Positions 16,383 to 24,709 of a stretch of 64,000 bases of DNA are shown one piece after another. Source of the DNA: Deltaproteobacteria bacterium (lineage in GTDB: Bacteria > Desulfobacterota > Desulfobacteria > Desulfobacterales > UBA5852); NCBI GenBank assembly GCA_020444045.1, contig JAHLLS010000019.1:54628-118627 (forward strand). The letters are read 5' to 3'. Below the pieces are notes generated by a model, which did not search any database, was not told where the DNA came from, and saw only the letters and a program-made list of their open reading frames with translations. The number at the start of each line of letters is the position of its first letter. The stretch's first letter is position 1. Position numbers and translations under genes: made by a program.

Positions 16383-17786
16383 TTATTTTCCCGCGACAAC
16401 CGTTTCGGTCCAATTGCCCCCCAGTGCCTTGTAGAGGTCGATGCGGTCGATCAATAACTGGGTTTTCTGCGTGATCAGGTCCCGTTCCAGGTTTTGAACG
16501 GCCAGAAGCTGGGTCAGAACCGGCAGATAGTCTTCAACGCCTTTGCGGTATTGCTCCCGGGCTTCTACCAGCGCATAGCGGGCGGCTTGGAGCTGGCGAT
16601 CCAATGCGGCGAGGTAGCGCCGTTGGTAGTGCTCCGAAACCAGAGCATCTTCCACCTCGCGGATGGCCGTCAAGACGGTTTCCTGATACACGGCCAAGTT
16701 CTCATCGATCACGGCACGGGTTCGGTCCACTTCGGCGGCGCGGCGGCCTCCGTCCAGCAGGGGGGCTGTCAGGTTGCTGGCGAGGCCCATGATCCAGTTG
16801 TCCAGCATCAGGTCGATGTCGGCCGGGCCGTAGCCCACGGCACCGGTCAGGCTGAGGGCCGGCAGGCGATTGGCCCGGGCGGCGGCCAGTTGCCAGTCAG
16901 CGGATTCCAGCCGCAGGCCGGCGGCCCGCACATCCGGCCGGTTGGCCAGGAGATCCGCCGGCAGCCCGGCGGCCGGCACCTGTTCGGGCATAGGCAGATC
17001 GGTGGTTTTGATATCGAGGCGGCTTCCCGGGGCCTGGCCCAGGAGCACGGCCAGCTGGTTGTTGAATAATTGTTCCTGGGCTTCCACCAACGGAATTTGG
17101 GACTTGACCCCTTCCACGATCTGCTGCTGCTGGAAGACATCCAGGGCGGAAACAATGCCTTTGCGATAGCGCAGTTCCACCAGCTCCAGGTAGATCTCGT
17201 TGGTTTTCAGTTGCGCTTCCAAAAGACGCAATTGACTCTGTTGGGAAAGAATACGCGCCCAGGTGGTGGTGACATTGGCCGCCAGGGTGATGACCGTGGT
17301 GTTCCAGTCTTCCCGGGTCGCTTCCGCGGTTAGATTCGCAGCATTTTGTTCCGCGCGGATTCGCCCCCAGAGATCGATTTCGTAGGTGGTGGACAGCCCG
17401 ATGGCGTAGTTGCGGGTGGTAAAAGTGTCGGTTGTGCCGTTTTCGCGGCGCTGCCGGGAATGGGTCGTGTCGCCCGTGGCGTTCAGGTCCGGGTAGAGGT
17501 CGGCTCCGGCCTGGATGGCCAGCGCCCGGGCCTGCTCCAGGCGGGCCCAGGCTTGCTGCAGGGAAAGGTTGCCGGCAAACGCCCGGGTCAGCAGTTGGTT
17601 CAGTTCGTCAGAATTTAAAGCGTACCACCACGGGGAGGCGTCCGGCGCCTGGACCGGATAGAGCGAAAAGGCTTCCGGCAGCGATACCGGTGCCACCGAC
17701 CGCGGTGCCGGCGTGAACGGGCTGCAGGCGCTAATGGATAACGGTAAAAAAAGGATAAGCGCGATGGTGGGGATTTTCTTTCGCAT
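16383..17786 (-). CDS. Outer-membrane efflux channel, NodT/OprM-type lipoprotein
   Basis: About 467 residues starting at the ATG at 17786, seven bases after GAGG; longer in-frame starts would bury the signal peptide. The lipobox Cys is residue 21 (LPLSISACSPF). Two repeats of the outer-membrane efflux domain are visible. Motifs include PWWYALNSDELNQLLTRA, SLQQAWARLEQARA, LANRPDVRAAGLRLESADW and LPALSLTGAVGY, which are typical of NodT-family channels. It is the first gene of the efflux operon and should form the outer-membrane exit duct. Confidence 0.92.
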   Translation of the reverse strand: MRKKIPTIALILFLPLSISACSPFTPAPRSVAPVSLPEAFSLYPVQAPDASPWWYALNSDELNQLLTRAFAGNLSLQQAWARLEQARALAIQAGADLYPDLNATGDTTHSRQRRENGTTDTFTTRNYAIGLSTTYEIDLWGRIRAEQNAANLTAEATREDWNTTVITLAANVTTTWARILSQQSQLRLLEAQLKTNEIYLELVELRYRKGIVSALDVFQQQQIVEGVKSQIPLVEAQEQLFNNQLAVLLGQAPGSRLDIKTTDLPMPEQVPAAGLPADLLANRPDVRAAGLRLESADWQLAAARANRLPALSLTGAVGYGPADIDLMLDNWIMGLASNLTAPLLDGGRRAAEVDRTRAVIDENLAVYQETVLTAIREVEDALVSEHYQRRYLAALDRQLQAARYALVEAREQYRKGVEDYLPVLTQLLAVQNLERDLITQKTQLLIDRIDLYKALGGNWTETVVAGK

Positions 17787-17880
17787 GTGCCGCCTCATGC
17801 CGGCTGTGTCTGCCGTCATTAAAACCGATTGCCTTACTGGACCGAATAGGCCGGTTGAATTAGGTATTAAGACGAATGGA

Positions 17881-17909
17881 TCGATAAACGGGTTACATAA
17901 AAATTTCAA
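17881..17909 (-). promoter_or_regulatory. Candidate promoter of the RND efflux operon
   Basis: On the minus strand TTGAAA (17909-17904) and TATCGA (17886-17881) are separated by 17 bases, about 95 bases before the channel start. The remainder of the 350-base gap to the divergent oxidase gene is AT-rich, and I see no regulator gene in it. Confidence 0.5.
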
Positions 17910-18140
17910 TAGAATTGTTTGATCTGTTTCAGTATTCCCTTGTGAGAGAAGATTGCATGGGATATCAATTGATTAGACATATTTGAGGCACTTCCCAGAA
18001 CGCATGGATGATCGGTGGCGCCGCCAAGTTTCTTCAGGCCGTAACCGGTTCGGCAGCGGTTGACCGCGAATGTTTCTTCTCATGAGTGCATTCCAGTGCA
18101 TTCCTTATAAACTGATATCCTTTTGGAGGCAAAACATCGT

Positions 18141-19286
18141 ATGGCGATTTATGATGTCATCGTGGTTGGGTTAGGAACAGTGGGTTCCGCGACTTGCATG
18201 GAACTATCCCGACGGGGAATATCGGTCCTGGGGTTGGACGCTTGCCGGCCGCCGCACAAGATGGGCAGCCACCATGGCGAATCGCGCAGCATCCGGCGGG
18301 CCTATCTGGAGGGCACGGTCTATGTGCCCATGGCACAGCAGGCCTGGGAACTCTGGCGTCGGCTGGAAGGTGATACCGGCACCAGGCTTCTTACCCCCAC
18401 GGGAAACCTGACCATCGGTCCCGGGGACGCTCCGGCGGTACAGGGTTTTCTGGCCAGTGCCCGCCGCTATGACATTGCGCATGCGATATTGACGGCGGCC
18501 GACGTCCTCCGGCGCTGGCCGCAACTGGCCATGCCCGACAACTTTGTGGCGGGTCTGGAAATGGAAGCCGGGGTGGTCGCGCCTGAAAAAGCGCTGATTG
18601 CCATGCTCGCCGAGGCGGAAAAATCCGGGGCCGTCATGCGCTTCGATGATCGCGTGACAGGCTGGCGCGATGAGGGGAATCACATCCGGGTAAAGTCGTC
18701 CCATGGCACTTACGAAGCCGGCCGCCTCCTGTTGTCGGCCGGTGCCGGGACCAAACCGCTGCTGGGCCCCCTGGGGAAATGGCTGGCGCCCAAGCGGGTA
18801 GCCGTGCATTGGGTCGCGCCGTCGTCAGCACAGTCTTTTGACCTGGGAAGCTGGCCGGTCAACTTCTGGCAGTTGCCCATGAAGGGCAAGTCCGGCGTCT
18901 ACCATGAACTCTACGCTCTGCCGGTCACCCGTTCCAACGGGCGCGTCAAGGTGGCGGCTCACAACCACTTGGAGGATTGTGATCCCTTGCGGGTGGAACG
19001 CACCGTCGCTCCTGAAGAGGTGGCCGGTATCCGCCGGTTCATGGCAACCTACATCCCGTCGCTGGCCATCGGTGACATCCACTCTGATGTGTGTCTGTAT
19101 ACCATGACGCCGGATGGCGACTTTATTATAGGGGCGCTTCCCGGGCACGCGAATGTCTTCACGACCGCCCTTGCCGGACACGGTTTCAAGTTCGCGCCAG
19201 TGCTGGGAGGCATCATGGCGGATATGCTGGAAGACAAAGAACCGGCATTTGACGTGACCCGATTTTCTCCAGACCGCTTCGATTGA
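18141..19286 (+). CDS. Sarcosine oxidase / N-methyl-tryptophan oxidase family flavoenzyme
   Basis: A 381-residue FAD-dependent amine oxidase of the MSOX/SolA family. The N-terminal Rossmann motif is VIVVGLGTVGSATCMELSRRG. The following SHHGESRSIRRAY motif is characteristic of the family. Cys in CLYTMTPDGDFIIG sits where the covalent FAD thioether forms in monomeric sarcosine oxidase. The enzyme should oxidise a secondary amine (sarcosine, N-methyl amino acid or similar) and reduce an acceptor. Oxygen use would be odd in an anaerobe, so another acceptor is possible. The ATG at 18141 follows a GGAGG 14 bases earlier; a TTG at 18123 is the alternative. It stands as a single gene. Confidence 0.85.
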   Translation: MAIYDVIVVGLGTVGSATCMELSRRGISVLGLDACRPPHKMGSHHGESRSIRRAYLEGTVYVPMAQQAWELWRRLEGDTGTRLLTPTGNLTIGPGDAPAVQGFLASARRYDIAHAILTAADVLRRWPQLAMPDNFVAGLEMEAGVVAPEKALIAMLAEAEKSGAVMRFDDRVTGWRDEGNHIRVKSSHGTYEAGRLLLSAGAGTKPLLGPLGKWLAPKRVAVHWVAPSSAQSFDLGSWPVNFWQLPMKGKSGVYHELYALPVTRSNGRVKVAAHNHLEDCDPLRVERTVAPEEVAGIRRFMATYIPSLAIGDIHSDVCLYTMTPDGDFIIGALPGHANVFTTALAGHGFKFAPVLGGIMADMLEDKEPAFDVTRFSPDRFD

Positions 19287-19315
19287 GAGGGGACGCACTG
19301 TAAGATGGTTTGTTT

Positions 19316-19966
19316 TCAGCGCCGCCATCCCCCGCGGCTATTTCCCTGGAACCTTGTCTGACCGGCCAATGGCTGCCGGGGTCGCGAATATTTGCCTCCC
19401 GCAGGGTGGCGGTCCCGGTTCCGATATCCGTCCCGATAAATCGGTCTGTGTGTCCCGCCAGGGCGATAGCGATGGTCTTTGAAGCGCTTGCCGCCGGGGT
19501 ATGTCACGCTGAATCGATATCCCCTGTAGCCGTAGGGGCTGTAAATATAGTATCCCGGATAATAAGCGGTGCCGACGGCATACCAGCGATCGTCCCGATA
19601 CCGGTGGTCAACCGCCGCCTCGATCGCTTCCGCGCGGTCCAGTGCTTCCTGGGCTTCCCGTTTGGCCGCCTCCGTCCGCCGCTCCAATTCCGCTACTTTT
19701 TCGGCAAGACGTTCCTTCCGTTCTTGAAGGTCCGCCTGTGCCCGCTCCAACTCACGTTGTTTTTCAGCTTCCCGCTGAGCACGTTCGACAGCCTCCTCGT
19801 AGGGGCCTTCCATTGTCTTCAGGAATAGCTCCGCCTGGGGATGCGAATCCCGATTGGAAAAATGCCGGATGCCGCTTTCATCGGTCCAGACGTATATATC
19901 GGCATTGACGCCGTGGCCCCATAGGCCGGCCGTAACCACATATATGAACAGAGCTATGCGTTTCAT
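19316..19966 (-). CDS. DUF4124 exported protein with coiled coil and Tyr/Gly-rich tail
   Basis: A 216-residue secreted protein. A signal peptide (about residues 1-22, ending at VNA) precedes a DUF4124-like domain (DIYVWTDESGIRHFSNRD), which is common in proteobacterial periplasmic proteins. A charged coiled coil follows (about 60-120, rich in Glu/Arg/Ala). The tail is rich in Tyr, Gly and Arg (YYPGYYIYSPYGYRGYR) and very basic at the end. The layout suggests a periplasmic structural or binding protein. It converges with the flavoenzyme gene. Confidence 0.7.
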   Translation of the reverse strand: MKRIALFIYVVTAGLWGHGVNADIYVWTDESGIRHFSNRDSHPQAELFLKTMEGPYEEAVERAQREAEKQRELERAQADLQERKERLAEKVAELERRTEAAKREAQEALDRAEAIEAAVDHRYRDDRWYAVGTAYYPGYYIYSPYGYRGYRFSVTYPGGKRFKDHRYRPGGTHRPIYRDGYRNRDRHPAGGKYSRPRQPLAGQTRFQGNSRGGWRR

Positions 19967-20080
19967 GAGAACCTCCCGATCACCTTCTTAATGCCGTTTG
20001 ATTCTGCGTAGAACAGGATATTCGGTGGCGGGCGATCGCATTGAGGAAGTTTTGCTCACCATAACGATGAAAGTGCCTTG

Positions 20081-20136
20081 CATCAAAATGATTATACATC
20101 CACTTTTATAAAAAATATGGTATCCATCAAAATGAT
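20081..20136. promoter_or_regulatory. Direct repeat CATCAAAATGAT x2, possible regulator sites
   Basis: An identical 12-base motif occurs at 20081-20092 and 20125-20136, with start points 44 bases apart, in the AT-rich gap between a minus-strand gene and the methyltransferase. Forty-four bases is about four helical turns, so a dimeric regulator could contact both on one face. No other support. Confidence 0.35.
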
Positions 20137-20215
20137 GTTGTCCAGTTGATCCGCGTTCTCGGATCAGGTCTCGGCCGAAAGCGTTGCGACATCACTTCCA
20201 ACGAGGAGCATCACG

Positions 20216-21532
20216 ATGGCATCGGTGGGAGCAGACACTTTCAACGATCTGGTGGAACGGTTTCTGGGCCAACGGTTGCCGGACACCTTGGCCGATCAAA
20301 TCGATTGGCCCGCGTTAGCACCGGATGCCCAGGGCTTCATCCTGCGCCTGTTGGGGCTCATGCAGCGGTCATTCTGCCCGGCCACCGAGATCAATGCCCA
20401 GATGATCTGGCTGCTGGCCACCGTCACGCCGGCCATGCTTCCCTCGGCCTGGGGCGGACGCATACCGCCGCTAACGTCCCAAGGCCGTCACCGCAAACTG
20501 GACGCCTACGTCACGCACCAGGCCTGGCCTTCAGGTGATGGTCGGCCGATCTTTATCGATCTGGGGTGCGGCTTTCCCCCGGTGACGACTGTCGATACGG
20601 CCAAACACCTGCCGGACTGGTCCGTTTACGGCGTCGATCCCTCTTTTTCCCGGTACGTCCTGTATGATGCCGAAGGTCGCTATGCCTGTTTTAACCGTGA
20701 GGGTCAATTCCAATATTTCCAATCCCCCTTGAAACCCCTGAACGACACCACCGAAGCGGTCCGCAATTCCTTCCAATCGCTGTTTGACGATCTTTACCCC
20801 CACCTGCCATCACCCCACGACCACGAAAGGACGTTGTTTGCCAGGGACGGCCATACGCTTTTATCCAACCCTATCCGGGATTACGAAGCGGAAAACCTCA
20901 ATTTTATCAAGTCGGGTATTCAAGATCTCCAATCGCCGCCGGCCCGATTGATCCGGTGCATGAATGTGCTCCTTTACTTCGAAAAAGAGATTCGCGAAGC
21001 TATGCTGACCGCCATCGCCAACCTGCTCGCTGACGACGGACGACTGATGACCGGCTTCAACCACCCCTTTGGCATTTACGCCCGCTATGCCGTCTACAGG
21101 AAAAATTCAGCGGGTATGGTGCCCTGCGAATTTGCCTTCGGCCTGGATAATTTGCGTCCCCTGGGAACCGGCCCCTGGGTGACCCTTGCGGAAGAAGACC
21201 AGGAGGCCGAACTGCTGGCGGATTTAACCGGCGCCATACGTGCGGATCGCAAATTCTGGAATAATTTCAACACGCATGTGGATACCTTGCAAGCAAAATA
21301 CGGGATTTGCACGCGGGGAGACGACGGTTTTCCTCAGTTCACGGAAGGAGCGCAGAACGCGCCGCCCCATGCCCTCTTGGAAAAAACAACGGCGCTGTGG
21401 CATGAGGTCGATGCGGCCGGCTATACCGACGGTGCCATAGAAGCCTTAGGCCGGGCAGGCTTTACAGCGTGGAAAAATCCGGTAGGCGATATTGCCGTTC
21501 ACCCCCCGGAAGGTTCGCTTCCCACCATTTGA
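20216..21532 (+). CDS. SAM-dependent methyltransferase, CheR-like
   Basis: A 438-residue protein. The glycine-rich SAM-binding motif is FIDLGCGFPPVTTVDTA at about residue 114. A later segment RLIRCMNVLLYFEKEIREAML...LADDGRLMTG matches the NVLIYF region of CheR-type methyltransferases. The N-terminal 100 residues are helical and unlike the CheR substrate domain. There is no chemotaxis receptor or response-regulator gene nearby, so a role in chemotaxis is not supported; the substrate is unknown. The ATG follows GAGGAG. It may be a single-gene transcript. Confidence 0.7.
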   Translation: MASVGADTFNDLVERFLGQRLPDTLADQIDWPALAPDAQGFILRLLGLMQRSFCPATEINAQMIWLLATVTPAMLPSAWGGRIPPLTSQGRHRKLDAYVTHQAWPSGDGRPIFIDLGCGFPPVTTVDTAKHLPDWSVYGVDPSFSRYVLYDAEGRYACFNREGQFQYFQSPLKPLNDTTEAVRNSFQSLFDDLYPHLPSPHDHERTLFARDGHTLLSNPIRDYEAENLNFIKSGIQDLQSPPARLIRCMNVLLYFEKEIREAMLTAIANLLADDGRLMTGFNHPFGIYARYAVYRKNSAGMVPCEFAFGLDNLRPLGTGPWVTLAEEDQEAELLADLTGAIRADRKFWNNFNTHVDTLQAKYGICTRGDDGFPQFTEGAQNAPPHALLEKTTALWHEVDAAGYTDGAIEALGRAGFTAWKNPVGDIAVHPPEGSLPTI

Positions 21533-21603
21533 GTCTTTGGATACCATGTCGCCTTTTTGTTTGACACCGGATCAGCATTTGTACCCCGGAAGCATCATCC
21601 ATC

Positions 21604-23232
21604 CTATTTCGACAGGCTTACCGGTTCACGCCCGGGGGCCGAAATTCCACGCCGTGCCAGTAGGGAACCGTCCTGGCGGTAGAGGTCGATCAGGGCTTTG
21701 AGGTAGTTGGCCAGGGCCTGCACCTCGGCAATCCGGCTGACCAGGAGATCCCGCTGGGCCTGGGCTACCAGGAAGCTGATGGATTTGCCCACGCGCAGTT
21801 TTTCGGTTTCGGTGCGCAGTTTTTCCTCGTTGAACTTGCGGGTGACGGATGTCGCCGCAATCTGCTGTTTGGTGCGGTCGACTTCGATATACGCCGTGCG
21901 GACATCGACTTCCACGAGTTGCGAGAGGTTGTCGAGCGCATCCTGCGCCTGGTCGCGACTCAGCTGGGCGCGCCGGTGCGCCGCTTTGGCGTCCCGGTTG
22001 AAAAAAGGGTATTGAAATCGGACGCCGGCCAGCGCGTCGTAGCTGTCCTCATTGATGCGGTCGATGGAGTCCCCAAATGAATTGGCATACCCGCTTTTCC
22101 CGAGGGTGATGAAAAGATCCATCAGGGGCAGCAAGCCGTTGCGGGTTTGGACAAGCTCCAGGTCGCCGCGCAGCAGTTGGAGCCGCGCCTGGTTTAAAAC
22201 TGGGCGCATGCGGTTCGATACGGCCACATACTGCTCCACTGCCTCGAGGGTGATGTCGGGCAGGGTCGGTTGATGGATCACTTCCACCTCCCGCTGCCAG
22301 ATGTCGGGCCCTGCCGGGTTGAGCAGGCGCAGCAAGCGGAGACGGATCGCTTCCTTGTTGGCCCGGGCCTCGATGAGCGCCTGTTCCTGGGCGGCGACTT
22401 CGGCCTGGACGGCCGGCAGCTCGGCCCTGGCCAACCGCCCGACCGCGATCAGTTCCCGGGTTTCGTCCCGCTGCTGGCGGGCGACTTTCAGCGACTCTTC
22501 GACGATTTCGATCTGTCGCCGGGCCAGGGCATAGTCCCAGCAGGTGGCTTCCACCTCCGCCACCAGCGCCTCGGTAAATCCCCTCAGCTCGAATTCCGAC
22601 AGGCGCGTATCCAGCCGGGCCTGGCGCAGCCGGACCAGATTGACGTCCGTTCCATAGCCGCGCAGGAGGGCTTGTGTCACCGTCATCCCCAGTCGGGTCG
22701 AATAGAAGGGGTCGTCGTAGAGCGAGGAGTCCGACATGCGTGTCCCGGCTTCCAGGGCCACCGCCGTGCCGGTCGGGAAATACTGCGCAAGGGAGATAAC
22801 GCCTTCGGCCGTGTCGGTGGTGTAATCTTCGGTTTGGGATCCCGACCGGGCCTGGCGTTCGCCCTTCACCCGGCCGCCGGAGACATCGGCATCGATCGCC
22901 GGGTCGAACGCTGCCCGCTCCTGGTCCTCGAACGTCTGGACGATGGAAGGATTCAGCCGTTGCACCACCAGGGCCCGGTTGTTTTCGAGACACATCAAAA
23001 TGGCATCCGTGACGGTAACTTTCAAAGGCCCCGGCGGCAGGGTGCGGGGCTTTATTGTGCGGGTTGGTGCCCCCCCCTCCTGGCGCATGTCGATCACGGT
23101 ATCCGCCGGCACATTCGGGCCTCCCGCCGTGCGGTCAATGCCCCTTTCGACGAAAGTGCAGGACACCGCTATCAGCAATGCCCAGCATGCGGCCAAAAGC
23201 ACCGGCAGACGATGACCATATTCGGTTGCCAT
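21604..23232 (-). CDS. TolC-family outer-membrane efflux protein, lipoprotein-like
   Basis: About 542 residues from the ATG at 23232 (GGAG upstream); an in-frame ATG at 23286 precedes it without a good site. A signal sequence with a Cys at residue 25 (LLIAVSCTF) suggests lipidation. The body shows long helices typical of TolC (LVRLRQARLDTRLSEFELRGF, RAELPAVQAEVAAQEQALIEARANKEAIRLRLLRLLNPAG), with two homologous halves. An extra N-terminal segment (about 40-80) precedes the channel domain. It is encoded divergently from an adaptor and RND pump pair, so it probably supplies their outer-membrane channel. Confidence 0.87.
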   Translation of the reverse strand: MATEYGHRLPVLLAACWALLIAVSCTFVERGIDRTAGGPNVPADTVIDMRQEGGAPTRTIKPRTLPPGPLKVTVTDAILMCLENNRALVVQRLNPSIVQTFEDQERAAFDPAIDADVSGGRVKGERQARSGSQTEDYTTDTAEGVISLAQYFPTGTAVALEAGTRMSDSSLYDDPFYSTRLGMTVTQALLRGYGTDVNLVRLRQARLDTRLSEFELRGFTEALVAEVEATCWDYALARRQIEIVEESLKVARQQRDETRELIAVGRLARAELPAVQAEVAAQEQALIEARANKEAIRLRLLRLLNPAGPDIWQREVEVIHQPTLPDITLEAVEQYVAVSNRMRPVLNQARLQLLRGDLELVQTRNGLLPLMDLFITLGKSGYANSFGDSIDRINEDSYDALAGVRFQYPFFNRDAKAAHRRAQLSRDQAQDALDNLSQLVEVDVRTAYIEVDRTKQQIAATSVTRKFNEEKLRTETEKLRVGKSISFLVAQAQRDLLVSRIAEVQALANYLKALIDLYRQDGSLLARRGISAPGREPVSLSK

Positions 23233-23395
23233 CACGTCCCATCTCCATGAGCCGATCGCGCGTGCGGACCGTCGGCTTGATGTCAAAAATGTTTTTAATT
23301 TCGTTTGTTAAGCTATATCGGTTCTTCATTAGCCATGACAATGGAAAACTGCGAAGTCGGTCTTCCTGGCGGGCCGCCCGATGATCACTTTATCA

Positions 23396-23411
23396 TTGCA
23401 ATATGATGCAA
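23396..23411. promoter_or_regulatory. Inverted repeat TTGCA-N6-TGCAA, candidate operator
   Basis: A 16-base palindromic site in the 262-base divergent region between the TolC-like gene and the second RND adaptor. Its position would let one regulator control both directions. Based on symmetry only. Confidence 0.3.
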
Positions 23412-23494
23412 AAAGCACAATCTTCTCTTTTTGGTGCAATCCATATCAAAATAGACATGGGACACGATCATGAATGCGACAAAGGATGGTTAGC

Positions 23495-24709
23495 ATGAAA
23501 CCAGGAGGCGCTAAAAGGGTGGCATGGACCGTTATCCTGCTTGCTGTTATCGCGGGGGCCGGCTGGCACTTTTTCCGTCCTTTTCAGGACCAGCCCGGCC
23601 AGGACAAGGGTGACAGCGCAAAGCAACCGGTGCCGGTTGAAGTCGCCCGCATCGAACACGGCCCGATTGCACTGAAGCGCTCCTTCAGCGGTGAATTGGA
23701 GGCTCTGGCGGAATTCGTCGTGGCGCCCAAAGTCAACGGCCGCGTGGAGCGGGTTCTCGTCAATATTGCCGACACGGTCAGACGGGGTCAGGTCGTGGCC
23801 GCGTTGGACAATGACGAATACGTCCAGGCTGTGGCCCAGGCCCAGGCCGACCTGGCCGTGGCCCGGGCCAACCTTTCCGAGGCCGAAAGCGCCCGGGAAA
23901 TTGCCCAGCGCGAGTTCAAGCGCACCGAGTCGCTGTTGAAGCGGGGCATTGCCTCCGATTCAGAGTTCGATGCGGCCAAACAGGCACGGTTGGCCAAACA
24001 GGCGCAGCTCTCGGTCGCCGAAGCCCAGGTCATGAAGTACGCATCCGCCCTGGAAACAGCGAATATCCGGCTCGGCTATACCCAGGTCACCGCGGGCTGG
24101 TCCGGCGTTGACGATCAGCGGGTCGTGGCGGAGCGCTATGTCGATGAAGGCCAGACGGTCGCCGCCAATACGCCTCTGCTCATGATTGTCGACCTGGATC
24201 CTATCGTCGGTATTGTTTTCGTCACCGAGCGGGACTACGCCCATATGCAGCCCGGGCAGCTGGTATCGCTGACCACGGAGGCCTATCCCGACGAAGCCTT
24301 TGCGGGCCGCATCGTCCGCATCGCCCCCGTGTTCCGCACGGCCACCCGCCAGGCGCGCATCGAGATGACCATCGACAACCCCCAGCATCGCCTCAAACCC
24401 GGCATGTTCATCCAGGCCACCGTGGAACTGTCCCGGGTGGCCGATGCGGTCATCGTGCCGGAGCAGGCCCTGACCGAGCGCAATGATCGCACCGGTGTTT
24501 TTCTCGTCAGCGAGGACGGGCAATCGGTGCAGTGGCGCGAGGTGAAGGTGGGCATCCGGGAAGGCGACCGCGTGCAGGTGGAAGGCCAGGGGCTTACGGG
24601 TCGGGTGGTGGTTATCGGGCAGCAGCTGGTGAAGGACGGTGCTCCGATCACGATTGCAACGGATCAGGAAGCACCGGCGACCGGTCGCAACGGGGCGGGT
24701 GTCCAATGA
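23495..24709 (+). CDS. RND efflux periplasmic adaptor (second system)
   Basis: About 404 residues from the ATG at 23495, preceded by AAAGG; two in-frame upstream ATGs sit on the ribosome site. A single N-terminal membrane anchor ([19 protein letters not shown]) is followed by the biotinyl-lipoyl part ([29 protein letters not shown]), an alpha-hairpin and a beta-barrel ending in [20 protein letters not shown]. This is the MexA/AcrA pattern. The stop overlaps the start of the pump gene by ATGA, so the two are translationally coupled. Confidence 0.92.
   Translation: MKPGGAKRVAWTVILLAVIAGAGWHFFRPFQDQPGQDKGDSAKQPVPVEVARIEHGPIALKRSFSGELEALAEFVVAPKVNGRVERVLVNIADTVRRGQVVAALDNDEYVQAVAQAQADLAVARANLSEAESAREIAQREFKRTESLLKRGIASDSEFDAAKQARLAKQAQLSVAEAQVMKYASALETANIRLGYTQVTAGWSGVDDQRVVAERYVDEGQTVAANTPLLMIVDLDPIVGIVFVTERDYAHMQPGQLVSLTTEAYPDEAFAGRIVRIAPVFRTATRQARIEMTIDNPQHRLKPGMFIQATVELSRVADAVIVPEQALTERNDRTGVFLVSEDGQSVQWREVKVGIREGDRVQVEGQGLTGRVVVIGQQLVKDGAPITIATDQEAPATGRNGAGVQ

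Noticed and set aside
22049..22993. 314-residue open frame on the minus strand
   Set aside because: It is the TolC-like gene read in another frame; Arg/Gly/Pro-rich with no recognisable domain.
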